Source of the DNA: Nostoc sp. LPT
Lineage (GTDB): Bacteria > Cyanobacteriota > Cyanobacteriia > Cyanobacteriales > Nostocaceae
Reading direction: 5' to 3'
Length of the DNA stretch: 64,000 nt
Assembly: GCF_017115165.1 (NCBI RefSeq)
Contig: NZ_JABXKF010000179.1
Coordinates: 62,001-126,000, forward strand
Shown: positions 1-8,877 of the stretch, piece after piece
How the letters are laid out: the number at the start of each line of letters is the position of its first letter
Numbering within the stretch: position 1 is the first letter of the stretch
Translations under genes and position numbers: made by a program
The notes under the pieces: generated by a model
The model's database searches: none
Told to the model about the DNA's origin: nothing
The model's input: the letters and a program-made list of their open reading frames with translations, nothing else

Positions 1-903
1 ATTCTCCCCCAAATTCTTACAGATGTAGGCTCTCTCCCAGCATCTCACCCGGCAGATGGAGAGCCAATTCAAACCGGGCGAATCTATGTCGCACCGCCCG
101 ATTATCACCTGTTGGTCAATCAAGGCTCAATGCGTCTCGTGCGCGGGCCTCAAGAAAACCGCTTTCGACCCGCGATCGATGCGTTATTTCGTTCAGCCGC
201 CCGCGCTTATAGTACAAGGGTGGTAGGTGTGGTACTCACTGGCTATCTTGATGATGGCACGGTGGGGTTGCAGGCAATCAAAAAACGGGGCGGAGTGGCG
301 ATCGTTCAAGACCCGAAGGAAGCAGAATACCCCAGCATGGCCAAGAGTGCCTTGCGGTATGTGAAGGTCGATTACTGCCTGCCGCTCGCAGAAATCCCAG
401 ACCTGTTAGTGGAGTTGTCAAAGGAACCTGCCGCCGAGGAGGAGGCATATCCCGTGACCGAAGAGATCGAAATTGAATCCAAGATTGCTGAACAGCAGAT
501 GAATACCCAGGAGTTTTTAAAGAATGTAGAAGCGATCGGGACTCGAACGACTTACACCTGCCCTGAATGCAACGGCAGCATTTGGCAAATTGGCGCATCT
601 CAGCCGCTACGGTTTCGCTGTCACATAGGGCATTCCTTTACAGCTAGTGTGTTTCTGGCAGAGCAAACTCAGAATCTCGAAAATGCGCTGTGGTCGGCTG
701 TGCGGGCAATGGAGGAAAAGGTTACATTCTCCCGTCAAATGGCAGAACAGATGAGAAACTACAATTTAACTAGTGCCGTAACAAAATATGAGGATCATGC
801 AGTGAATTTGGATAAAGAGGTGTCCTTAATTCGAGATATCATTCTCAATGGCTTTGCCACGAAACGAACTATTGCCCCAATAGAGGAAGATCAGCCGGAG
901 TAG
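1..903 (+). CDS. CheB-type protein-glutamate methylesterase, 5'-truncated by window edge
   Basis: The reading frame is open from base 1, so the gene starts upstream of the window; the TTG at 112 is only internal. Visible residues match the C-terminal half of the CheB catalytic domain: GRIYVAPPDYHLL near the edge, then VVLTGYLDDGTVGLQAIKKRGG, which carries the catalytic Asp, and the following PKEAEYPSMAKSAL. CheB removes methyl groups from chemoreceptor glutamates. After the esterase domain comes an extra roughly 130-residue tail with CPEC and FRCHIGHSF, a possible Cys/His metal site, and a helical end. This tail is common in stand-alone cyanobacterial CheB-like proteins that lack a receiver domain. 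Whether a receiver precedes the domain here cannot be seen. A second CheB domain lies in the fusion protein at 3675-7898, suggesting a related but non-canonical signalling role. Confidence 0.85.
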   Translation: MLPQILTDVGSLPASHPADGEPIQTGRIYVAPPDYHLLVNQGSMRLVRGPQENRFRPAIDALFRSAARAYSTRVVGVVLTGYLDDGTVGLQAIKKRGGVAIVQDPKEAEYPSMAKSALRYVKVDYCLPLAEIPDLLVELSKEPAAEEEAYPVTEEIEIESKIAEQQMNTQEFLKNVEAIGTRTTYTCPECNGSIWQIGASQPLRFRCHIGHSFTASVFLAEQTQNLENALWSAVRAMEEKVTFSRQMAEQMRNYNLTSAVTKYEDHAVNLDKEVSLIRDIILNGFATKRTIAPIEEDQPE

Positions 904-911
904 CTATAGGC

Positions 912-1577
912 TCACCCTTGGGAAATAGCCAATTGCTGGCAAACACTGTTGTCAAGCTTTTGAACAATTTGTTGAATGGCTGCGAGGTCGGTATAACAGT
1001 TAGCAACATCAATAAGGCTAGTACTGGTCATCGATCGCAACCCGACCACTTCAACCCGAACTCCTTGACTAGCAATGGTATTCACCACATAAGCAAAATC
1101 TCCATCGCCACTGACTAACACAGCTGTATCGCAATGTTGAGCCAGCCTGATCATATCCACTGCAATTTCTACATCCAGATTGGCTTTTTTGGCATTATTC
1201 TTCAACTGTGTCACTGCTTTAGTAATGACGCAAAAGCCGTTGTGACGCATCCTGGAAAGAAACCCATGCTGCTTCTGGTTCGTCGGATCGTAGCCCGTGT
1301 AGTAAAAAACATGAACCAGGTAATCTCTAGCTGTCAAATAATGCAAAAGTTTGACGTAATCAATTTCAATATTGAGGTGTGAAGCTGCATAAAACAGATT
1401 CGAGCCATCAATAAAAACAATCACTCGACCGCGATCGCCTTGATTGGGGATGCAGTTTTTATCAACAGTAAGTGGATGGGTCGCTTCAAGCGTGGTATCT
1501 GTAAAACTGGATTTTTGATTAGATACCTTCTGAGTTGCTTTTCCTAAAATCTTTTTCTTAATAACAGTATCTGCCAC
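912..1577 (-). CDS. NYN domain protein, LabA/DUF88-like
   Basis: 221 residues from a GTG start at 1577. After a variable 45-residue N-terminus, the segment VIVFIDGSNLFYAA opens a PIN-like NYN domain. Conserved acidic positions follow in LDVEIAVDMIRLA and in VLVSGDGDFAYVV, with VEVVGLRS near the end; this is the usual Asp arrangement of the LabA/DUF88 family. NYN domains are predicted metal-dependent RNases. Cyanobacterial LabA members are known from circadian output regulation, but many paralogues are uncharacterised, so no specific role is claimed. The gene converges on the CheB gene with only 8 bp between stop codons, so it is its own transcription unit from a promoter upstream of 1577. Confidence 0.8.
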   Translation of the reverse strand: MADTVIKKKILGKATQKVSNQKSSFTDTTLEATHPLTVDKNCIPNQGDRGRVIVFIDGSNLFYAASHLNIEIDYVKLLHYLTARDYLVHVFYYTGYDPTNQKQHGFLSRMRHNGFCVITKAVTQLKNNAKKANLDVEIAVDMIRLAQHCDTAVLVSGDGDFAYVVNTIASQGVRVEVVGLRSMTSTSLIDVANCYTDLAAIQQIVQKLDNSVCQQLAISQG

Positions 1578-2050
1578 TTATAACTCCTTGATGAGGTGGC
1601 TAGAAAAACTCTCTTTGTTTATCAAAGCAGAATTCAGTCGCCAGAATGGGCTAAACGCCCCGCTACCGCTAACAGAATTGAATTCTCTGCGAGTGGTGAA
1701 TGAATAAATGGGTTTAAGACGATGTTTGAAAAGTCGTGATTGATGTATCAAATATTTTTTACCCCTCCCTAACCCTCCCCTTTACAAGGGGAAAGAACCA
1801 AATTTTTCTTGTTTCCCCCCAATGCATCGGGGGGAGTAAGGGGGGTAACAACGCAATTAAAATCACAGCCAATCACTTTTCAAACAACCTTTAAGACCCC
1901 CGCTAAATTAAAAATTTAGCGGTCTACAATTAGTGGGGGATTCAGACCCGCCACTAATTGATTCTGACGCCTTGGCGGAGCGTCTCCGGCTCCGCTCCTG
2001 AATACTGACTTCTGGATTCTTCTTCAAGAATTTTTCTGCGATGTTAAAGC

Positions 2051-2191
2051 TTTTATGAAAAAAGCACTTGTTCAAAACCTTGCCCCTTGTGGGCAAAAAA
2101 AATCCTTATTTCCCAAGGCAGGTAGAAACCCCACCCGCAAGTGGCGTGGCTGTATAAAATGTTTGAATGCGTGAATGCGTGAATTTTGAAT
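2051..2191. repeat. 141-bp direct repeat, copy 1
   Basis: This stretch recurs at 3314-3454, 1263 bp downstream, with one visible mismatch (G at 2070, A at 3333). It ends in GAATGCGT units. No open frame of note is conserved in it, so it is more likely a dispersed non-coding element than a duplicated gene. Confidence 0.85.
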
Positions 2192-2215
2192 GCGTGAATT
2201 TTGAATGCGTGAATT
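2164..2215. repeat. GAATGCGT short tandem repeat cluster
   Basis: Several direct copies of GAATGCGT and GAATTTT alternate here. The same units occur near 3201-3215, 3427-3450, 3621-3649 and 60818, marking it as an STRR family dispersed through the window. Confidence 0.75.
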
Positions 2216-2256
2216 CCGCCTTGCGGTACTAGGTTGTAGCCCTGTCAAAAGCCTGA

Positions 2257-2466
2257 TTATGTCGTCCGTAAATCTGCTTCGTTGAGGAATATCATCGTTT
2301 CTGCACCAACTCTGCCAAAGTCAGGCTCTAGCCCTAATGCCATCTCAATGAGATACGTCCATGTGCCAGATTCAGGTGTGTAGCTGCGTACAATCCCTTC
2401 TCCACCAACAAAGCTCACCCATTGAGTATTGCGAAACTTAGGTGCTTTCATGAAGGTTGCAGTCAT
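2257..2466 (-). CDS. Small conserved cyanobacterial hypothetical protein
   Basis: 69 residues from ATG at 2466, beginning MTATFMKAPKFRNTQWVSF. The composition is protein-like, with a Gly/aromatic-rich middle (VGGEGIVRSYTPESGTWTYL) and an acidic end (MIFLNEADL). No signal peptide, membrane segment or catalytic motif is evident. I recall similar short cyanobacterial proteins but know no function for them. It stands alone between two repeat-rich tracts. Its survival as an intact frame in decaying sequence supports it being real. Confidence 0.6.
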   Translation of the reverse strand: MTATFMKAPKFRNTQWVSFVGGEGIVRSYTPESGTWTYLIEMALGLEPDFGRVGAETMIFLNEADLRTT

Positions 2467-2808
2467 GCTTTTGATTCCTCAATTCATAGTTCATACTTTC
2501 TGTTTTAGGAGAAAAAATCAAATATGTTTTGTATCTTTTTAAGTAAAAATGTCAAATATTATCTATAACTTCCGAATGTTTTAGGGGGAAATTATACAAT
2601 TTATACGTAATTAAAACGTTTGCTTCAACATGATTTTTGACAACAGCATGTAAAGCTAATTGCCAGTAACAAATTGATTGTAGAATCCGCCGTTATAACT
2701 CAATTATCAAATAGTTTATCTGCCGACTATATCAACAAAATTCTGGCGTTGTTATGTCAACGATACGCCTAATATCAATAGCGCTTCTCGTTTGCGTGAG
2801 GTACACCC

Positions 2809-2837
2809 GTAGGGGCACGGCACTGCCGTGCCCCTAC
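2809..2837. repeat. GGGGCACGG palindrome
   Basis: A 29-bp near-perfect inverted repeat, GTAGGGGCACGGCA followed by its complement. Palindromes of this type are common cyanobacterial intergenic elements; it could also fold as a hairpin on either strand. No adjoining T-run is obvious. Confidence 0.6.
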
Positions 2838-3313
2838 ACCGCGCGATATAATGTTGTACCGCATCTGAATGGGAACCGCTATAGTTCGGATTCCAAATAT
2901 TCCAAATTGCTACTTTTAGCGTATTGTTTTTCAGGAGAAAAACTCTTGTTTAACAAGTGGTGGGGGTTTAAGTCCCCTGTCTCTACAGGCACTTCTGTTT
3001 TGTGTTGGGATCTAAATCCCCGTCACAAAATGTAATTGCGAATGGGCGAAAAAGCGAATTGTTTTAAAGCACTACTAAAAATTTCTCCAATCAGGTTGTC
3101 TACTGGAGTTTTAGTAAATAAAATTGCTAACCGAAAAGGAAAAGGGTACAAGCCCCTAAATTGATTTATGGGGATTAAAAATTATTGAATTTTGAATTTT
3201 GAATGCGTGAATTTTGAATTTGGAGCGCAGCGACGTGACGATCGCCTACTTATATCGTGTCCGGTTAAACACTTATAATATATGTAGGTTGGGTTGAGGA
3301 ACGAAACCCAACA

Positions 3314-3454
3314 TTTTATGAAAAAAGCACTTATTCAAAACCTTGCCCCTTGTGGGCAAAAAAAATCCTTATTTCCCAAGGCAGGTAGAAACCCCACCCG
3401 CAAGTGGCGTGGCTGTATAAAATGTTTGAATGCGTGAATGCGTGAATTTTGAAT
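3314..3454. repeat. 141-bp direct repeat, copy 2
   Basis: Nearly identical to 2051-2191 (one mismatch seen at 3333). The copies diverge immediately after GAATTTTGAAT at the right end and before TTTTATG at the left end, so the repeat boundaries are sharp. Confidence 0.85.
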
Positions 3455-3674
3455 TGATTCATCCTTGTTCACGTTGGGTTTCACTACGTTTCAGTCGGGG
3501 TTTAAATGGAACGTAGTTGCCACAACGCTCTTAAAGAGCGCATCGCCCTTGGCGTCTCCCCGCAGGAGTTGGCACTTCTCAACTCTTAGAGACGCACTCG
3601 CGTTCGTCTGAAAATGTCTTGAATGCGTGAATGCGTGAATGCGTGAATTCCCCAAAGGGGTTGACTGCGCTGAT

Positions 3675-6600
3675 TTATCTGGCTCGGAGTCCACACAAGT
3701 TTGCAATCATCAATACCAATTGAGTCGGGTCAATCGGTTTAGCTATATGCATTTGGAACCCAGCATCAATTGCCATTTGCTGCTCTTGCTCGCTGACATA
3801 GGCAGTGATTGCCACCGCTGGAATTTGTCCCTCCCTAGAGGCGTCAAGCGCTCTCACCTGACGAATCAGGGAGTAACCATCTTCCTCTGGCATCCCAATA
3901 TCTGCTAAAAGCAGATTATATCTATCAGGAGATTCAGTTAGAGCAGGGATCGCTTCCCTTGCCGATGTCACAACCACTACTTCAGCCCCAAAGTCTTCTA
4001 AAATCCACTTGATTAAGTCGCGGCTGTCTGCTTGATCATCTACAACTAGGATGCACAGCCCTTCAAGGGTAAGGGATGGATTTTTACCATTTAATGTGTC
4101 CATCCCTGACAAAATGCTTGGCTCTAAATAAGTTGGCGGTATAATTTCCGGTGGCATTGAGCGCAGAGGCAGCCTAACGGTGATCGTGGTTCCTTGTCCC
4201 TCGCCTGGACTTTGCGCTTCAACTGTTCCACCGTGAAGTTCTATAAGATGACGGACGATTGACAAGCCCAATCCAAGTCCCTGAGTTGCTTTGCTGCTGC
4301 TAGAATTTCCTTGGCGGAAGCGCTCAAAAATATAGGGCAGCAACTCTGCCGAAATGCCAATTCCTGTATCGCTGACTTGAATCTGGGCGTGAGTATCTAC
4401 AGGTTCGAGCCTGATTTCCACTCGCCCACCGGCTGGAGTGAACTTAATCGCGTTAGTAAGTAAATTCCATAGAACTTGCTGTAAGCGATCAAAATCTCCG
4501 ACAACTGTCGCCGAGTTCAACTGTGAAACAATTTGAATGGTTTTCGCCTCTGCGGAAAATTGGACAGACTCGATGGCGACATCCACTACTGAAACTAGAT
4601 CAATTAGACGAGTGTTTAAATGAAGCTTGCCACTCGTAATCCGTGAAATATCCAGCATATCATCAATTAACTGAGCTTGCACCCTAGCACTCCGCTCCAC
4701 GACTTCCCAGGCACGGGTGATTGCTGAAGAATCAAAATCACGGGTGCGCGAGAGTTGCGCCCAGCCCAGTATAGTATTGAGCGGGTTACGAAGTTCATGG
4801 GAGAGGTTCGACAGGAATTCATCTTTAGCTCGGTTGGCGATTTGGGCCTGTTGACGGGCTAACTGCTCCTGTGTTAGAAGTTGCGATCGCTCTAACTCAA
4901 ACTGCTTGCGCTCGGTGATATCTTCAATCGCCAGCAAAATCATTTGAGCATCTCCCTGTTGAATAATTTTCCAACCATTGAGCAGCATAGTTTTTTGCCC
5001 AATTTGCTCAAAACGATGCTCTACTTCCAAGTTTTGAATACTGGTATCATTGGCGAGAATGTCTTCTAAGAGCGATCGCAGTTCGGGCAGGTTCCACTGA
5101 CCGTTGCCTAACTCAAAAATCAGAGATTGCGCTGTCTGTGATGGTGAAACCTGAAACGTTTCATAAAACGAGCGATTGGCTTTGTTCACCCGCAAATCAG
5201 AATCAAGCACGATTAACGGTACTTGTACTGTCTCCACAATTGCTTCAGCGTAATTCCGGGCTTGTTCTAAGGTTGCTGCACTGCGTTTGAGAACATCAAT
5301 ATCTATTAATACCAACACTACACCGTCAATCTGGTTTTCTATGGTGCGATAAGGACGGATGCGGAGGTTGTACCAATGTCCCCCCAAGGTTTGGACTTCT
5401 AATTCTTTGATGCTGAGTGTGTCAAGTACCTCCAAAATTAGAGGTTCTAAGTCAGGAATATCGAGATTCGTTCTGATGTCGCTCAAGGGTCGTCCAGCAT
5501 CGGCGGGAATTAAATTGAAAAGCCGCTGCGCCATTGGCGTAAAACGTCGAATGCGTAAGTCCGAAGTCAATATCAAAATTGGGATATTGATACTGGCCAG
5601 CAAATTCGTCAGATCGTTGTTGACTTGGTGTAATTCCAGATTTCGAGAGCGAAGTTCTTCATTGGTTGTGTTGAGTTCTTCGTTGGTTGCCTGAATCTCT
5701 TCTTTGGCAGTTTCTAGCTCTTCATTGGTGCTTTGCAACTCTTCATTACTGGAGAGGATTTCTTCATTGGCAACTTTCAGGTCTTGATTGATGTGCTCCT
5801 GCTGTTGAATCACCGCTTGCAGATACTCTTGAGTCCCAACCTGCTCTTGCTTGGCGGTTGCGAGTTCCTGCTTGAGCCGAACAATCTCAAGCTCTAAGTC
5901 TGCCTGCTCTGAGCTTTCAGGATTAAAAGAGCTAAGGTTGCTAACTGCGGGTAGAGCTTCTTCAAATAAAACCAGAAAGTAGAATTCTTCGTCAGTCTCA
6001 GGCTTGAATGGAATCACCTCAAGATTGACGATTTTTGAAAGCTCACTCTCTTCAATCCGTAACCCTTCCCTTCTAACTAGAATTTTTTGCTGTTGTGCCT
6101 GATAAATTGTGGCGCGTAGCTCAACGAGCAAACCCTGGCGCACCATTTTGAATAAGTTGAGACTTGGTTTTCCAGGTGCAAGTTTTAGGTAGAGATCGAT
6201 TTCTCCCCGAAATTGCAGCACCTCCATCTTGTCGTTGATTACCACACCCACTGGGGCATAGCGACTCAAGATCAGTTGGTCAGTTTTTTTCTCTAAGTCA
6301 AACTCATCCGATGGATTTGAATTCTGAGGTTGAAGTTCGTCCAGTTTTGCGATCGGATAATTGCTGGTAACGAACGAAAAAATTGGACGATTTGCAGTTA
6401 CCTTCTTGGCATAGATTTTATACTTTTTGTCAATCAGAGTAAACAAGTCCGAATATTTACCTGTGCTTTCTGAAGTCCCTAGCAGCAGAAAGCCAGTTGG
6501 GTTGAGACTGTAATGAAAAATGGGCAGTATCCGTTTTTGCAACGTTTCGTCCAAATAAATCAGTACATTCCGACAGCTAATTATATCTAAGTTGGAAAAA

Positions 6601-7898
6601 GGAGGGTCACTGCCCAAGTCTTGTCGGGCAAACACACACAGGTCGCGGACAGCTTTGTTAATTTGATATCCACGGTCCTCAATGGCATTAAAGAATCTGC
6701 GGCGACGCTCTGGTGAGACGTCCACCATTTGATTCTCTGCATAAATGCCGGATCTGGCTTTGTCAATTGCCATCTCGCTGATGTCTGTGGCAAAAATCTG
6801 GATCGGCGGCGGGGTTAATTTATCTGACAAAAACTCCAGCAAGCAGATGGCGATCGAATAGACCTCCTCGCCTGTCGAACACCCCGCTACCCAAATCCGA
6901 ATCGGCAACTCTGCCGACTTAGAGAGCATCATACTGACAAAGACTCGCTCTTTCAACAGTTGAAATACTTCGGTGTCGCGGAAAAAAGAGGTGACGTGGA
7001 TCAGAATTTCTTCATAGAGCGCCTTGACTTCAGCCGGATTCTCTTGCAAATACTGGGCATAATCCTCTAATCGTTGTAGTTTGTACAACAGCATTCGCCG
7101 CTGGATTCGCCGATCAAGCGTATTGGGCTTGTAGTGGCTGAAGTCAACGCCAAGTGCCGATCGCAATAACCTAAAAATAGTCGCTAGGGCATCTTCCTGT
7201 TCAGGCAATTTCTCAGGCGTTATCAGCGGCTGTGAGTCAGAAAGAAAAGGATTACGACTGAGGTTTACCAGTTCCTCCGCAATTTTTCCAGGCGGCAGCA
7301 CAAAATCGACATTCCCTGTGGCAACAGCGGTATTGGGCATACTATCGAATTTGGCCGTGTCTTCACACTGAGCAAAAGTCACACCTCCGGCTGCCTTGAT
7401 TGCCTTCAGTCCTAGTGAACCGTCTCCATCCGCTCCAGATAATACCACTGCGATCGCTTTCCGCCCTCGATCCACTGCCAATGAACTAAAGAACGCATCA
7501 GCAGGCATATATTTCCCCTGAACTTTCTCTCGCGGCGTCAGTTGCAACACCCCATCAGACAAGATCATTTTAGTATTAGGCGGAATGATGTAGACTTGGT
7601 TTGGTTCTACAGTCACCCCGGATTGCACTTCACTCACAGGCATTTGAGTTTCTCTCGCCAGAATCTCGCTCAACAGACTCTTGTGCTTAGGGTGTAAGTG
7701 CTGAATCAGCACAAATGCCATTCCTGTATCGGTAAGCAGATGCTTGAGTAACTGCGTAAATGCCTCTAATCCACCCGCAGAGGCGGCAATACCAACGATG
7801 GGAAATAAAGCATTTATATTCTCAAGCTGCTTTGCGTCCAACGCTTCATTAGCGGCAGATTCAGATGCAGGTTGCTCAGAGGGTTGATCGGATGTCAT
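3675..7898 (-). CDS. CheB-CheR-PAS-PAS-histidine kinase-receiver fusion protein
   Basis: 1407 residues from ATG at 7898. Domain order: CheB methylesterase (about 33-215; active-site Ser in GIAASAGGLEAF near residue 40, His in LIQHLHPKH, Asp in LSGADGDGSLGL); CheR methyltransferase (about 230-500; AGCSTGEEVYSIAI SAM-binding loop and FCRN-like SCRNVLIYL); a long Glu/Asn-rich coiled coil (about 690-765); two PAS domains (about 770-1010); HisKA with SHELRNPLN (His near 1033); HATPase_c with NLLTNAIKFT, DTGIGIS and GLGLGLSIV; and a C-terminal receiver with LLADIGMPEEDG (Asp near 1332). All catalytic motifs look intact. It is a soluble hybrid kinase in which receptor-type methylation enzymes are joined to a phosphorelay. 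No chemoreceptor or CheA is nearby, so a chemotaxis role is not shown. Confidence 0.93.
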   Translation of the reverse strand: MTSDQPSEQPASESAANEALDAKQLENINALFPIVGIAASAGGLEAFTQLLKHLLTDTGMAFVLIQHLHPKHKSLLSEILARETQMPVSEVQSGVTVEPNQVYIIPPNTKMILSDGVLQLTPREKVQGKYMPADAFFSSLAVDRGRKAIAVVLSGADGDGSLGLKAIKAAGGVTFAQCEDTAKFDSMPNTAVATGNVDFVLPPGKIAEELVNLSRNPFLSDSQPLITPEKLPEQEDALATIFRLLRSALGVDFSHYKPNTLDRRIQRRMLLYKLQRLEDYAQYLQENPAEVKALYEEILIHVTSFFRDTEVFQLLKERVFVSMMLSKSAELPIRIWVAGCSTGEEVYSIAICLLEFLSDKLTPPPIQIFATDISEMAIDKARSGIYAENQMVDVSPERRRRFFNAIEDRGYQINKAVRDLCVFARQDLGSDPPFSNLDIISCRNVLIYLDETLQKRILPIFHYSLNPTGFLLLGTSESTGKYSDLFTLIDKKYKIYAKKVTANRPIFSFVTSNYPIAKLDELQPQNSNPSDEFDLEKKTDQLILSRYAPVGVVINDKMEVLQFRGEIDLYLKLAPGKPSLNLFKMVRQGLLVELRATIYQAQQQKILVRREGLRIEESELSKIVNLEVIPFKPETDEEFYFLVLFEEALPAVSNLSSFNPESSEQADLELEIVRLKQELATAKQEQVGTQEYLQAVIQQQEHINQDLKVANEEILSSNEELQSTNEELETAKEEIQATNEELNTTNEELRSRNLELHQVNNDLTNLLASINIPILILTSDLRIRRFTPMAQRLFNLIPADAGRPLSDIRTNLDIPDLEPLILEVLDTLSIKELEVQTLGGHWYNLRIRPYRTIENQIDGVVLVLIDIDVLKRSAATLEQARNYAEAIVETVQVPLIVLDSDLRVNKANRSFYETFQVSPSQTAQSLIFELGNGQWNLPELRSLLEDILANDTSIQNLEVEHRFEQIGQKTMLLNGWKIIQQGDAQMILLAIEDITERKQFELERSQLLTQEQLARQQAQIANRAKDEFLSNLSHELRNPLNTILGWAQLSRTRDFDSSAITRAWEVVERSARVQAQLIDDMLDISRITSGKLHLNTRLIDLVSVVDVAIESVQFSAEAKTIQIVSQLNSATVVGDFDRLQQVLWNLLTNAIKFTPAGGRVEIRLEPVDTHAQIQVSDTGIGISAELLPYIFERFRQGNSSSSKATQGLGLGLSIVRHLIELHGGTVEAQSPGEGQGTTITVRLPLRSMPPEIIPPTYLEPSILSGMDTLNGKNPSLTLEGLCILVVDDQADSRDLIKWILEDFGAEVVVVTSAREAIPALTESPDRYNLLLADIGMPEEDGYSLIRQVRALDASREGQIPAVAITAYVSEQEQQMAIDAGFQMHIAKPIDPTQLVLMIANLCGLRAR

Positions 7899-8287
7899 AG
7901 GATGAAATTTAGTACTGCAATGGTTTGGCAGCTAGAGTTTATATTTTATGGTATAAATAATCAACTTGGAAAACACAGGTCATTTATTTGTAAAGGATCA
8001 AGCAATTAGATAAACTAGCAAACCTTTTACAGCATAGTAAAATTTTCACCCCTACACCTTGTTTTTACTCTCTTAGCCCAAGTTGGGGAAACGTAATAGA
8101 TTAGCTGAGATATTGCCAAATAATTTACATTATAATATAAATCGATTTTTGCTAAAGCTAAAGTTCCGAACATAAGTGGTACTAACTTAATATTAAAACC
8201 TGATCAAGACTTGGTGGAGGAAGTAAACCATTGTCTGCAAGAGAAAAAAAATCGAAATAAGCACGGACATAAATAAATCTTTAACTC

Positions 8288-8312
8288 ATCCCCCGGCTTG
8301 AAGCCGGGGGAT
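8288..8312. repeat. ATCCCCCGGCTT palindrome
   Basis: Twelve-base arms (8288-8299 and 8301-8312) around a single base, giving a very stable hairpin on either strand. Similar CCCCCGGCTTGAAGCCGGGGG hairpins occur beside IS200/IS605-type ends in cyanobacteria, but no transposase is visible here. Confidence 0.6.
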
Positions 8313-8387
8313 TTCAAGTCATTAGTCATTAGTTATTAGTCATTAGTAATTATATTTAATTTCCCGTGTTCAGTAATACTAATGACT

Positions 8388-8446
8388 AAGACGACAAGGC
8401 GACAATTGCCCCCATCCCTAGAAAGAATGGGCTTCTTTGTCGTCTT
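8388..8446. terminator. Possible terminator-like inverted repeat
   Basis: Ten-base arms AAGACGACAA and TTGTCGTCTT enclose a 39-base loop; the right arm runs into TTT. It may be a hairpin remnant of a repeat element rather than a functional terminator, since no gene ends directly upstream on the plus strand. Confidence 0.3.
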
Positions 8447-8637
8447 TCGGTGACTCACTAAATTATTTATAGATAAGAGAGGACAATTAACTAAATTTTA
8501 ACTTGAAAATGAAGTTTTTAATATCTCCAGAGTTAACATTGGATAACTCCCTTTGAAACTTCAATATTTTGGGAATTTAGCAGTTTTATATTTGAGCTAA
8601 TCTTCCCAAAATCTCACTTATAAATAATTTAAGTTTC

Positions 8638-8823
8638 CTAAATCCAAGTCACTGCCAACAAGTAGGAAGCTAGAATAAATCCAATACCAAGAATTCCGCT
8701 ACTTAAGAGCAAAACTAATTGAGTTGAAACATACACTTTATAAATCATGAGATTAATCCTATCGTTTATCAAGTTCATTAGTAGCGTTTCCAAAATAATG
8801 AGACCCACCAATAAATGACCCAT
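8638..8823 (-). CDS. Possible small two-helix membrane protein
   Basis: 61 residues if started at ATG 8823 (a TTG five codons upstream is possible). Two hydrophobic segments are visible: LLVGLIILETLLMNLI and, after a short polar stretch, a longer one containing LVLLLSSGILGIGFILASY. The hydrophobic pattern suggests a hairpin in the membrane. I do not recognise a family. No strong Shine-Dalgarno site is evident. The nearest neighbour downstream is the hybrid kinase gene and upstream the degenerate receiver gene, both on this strand. Length and pattern are compatible with a real small protein, but chance cannot be excluded in this AT-rich stretch. Confidence 0.35.
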   Translation of the reverse strand: MGHLLVGLIILETLLMNLINDRINLMIYKVYVSTQLVLLLSSGILGIGFILASYLLAVTWI

Positions 8824-8877
8824 ATCATTACTTATCAAAACTTAGACTACTATATCTAAAACATGAATTAGAGCTAG

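Larger units (their letters stand above)
1578..2256. other. Repeat-rich intergenic region
   Basis: No convincing gene. It holds a C/G-rich inverted segment (about 1759-1835, CCCTCCCTAACCCTCCCC and a matching GGGGGGAGTAAGGGGGG), of a kind dispersed in Nostoc genomes. A hairpin around CTAAATTAAAAATTTAG (1903-1921) follows, then a GGAGCGTCTCCGGCTCCGCTCC palindromic patch near 1976-1998. The first copy of a 141-bp direct repeat (2051-2191) comes next, then GAATGCGT heptamer-type repeats to about 2215. Confidence 0.6.
2467..3674. other. Long non-coding region with repeats
   Basis: About 1.2 kb without a credible gene. The AT-rich start (2467-2750) could hold the promoter of the 69-residue gene. 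A 29-bp palindrome around GGGGCACGGCACTGCCGTGCCCC lies at 2809-2837. The second copy of the 141-bp repeat is at 3314-3454. GAATGCGT units lie at 3201-3215, 3427-3450 and 3621-3649. The stretch 3510-3620 has small inverted patches such as CGCTCTTAAAGAGCG. Short open frames here look like noise. Confidence 0.6.
7899..8637. other. Intergenic region with palindromes
   Basis: No supported gene. It is AT-rich directly upstream of the hybrid-kinase start. It contains a 25-bp palindrome (8288-8312), a short tandem array of AGTCATT-type units (about 8317-8350), and an inverted repeat AAGACGACAA/TTGTCGTCTT (8388-8397 and 8437-8446). Confidence 0.55.

Noticed and set aside
912..1382. Plus-strand frames at 918-1118 and 1134-1382
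   Set aside because: They are shadows of the NYN-domain gene on the minus strand.
2754..3035. 93-codon plus-strand frame in the repeat region
   Set aside because: It runs through a palindrome and has no ribosome site or protein-like pattern.
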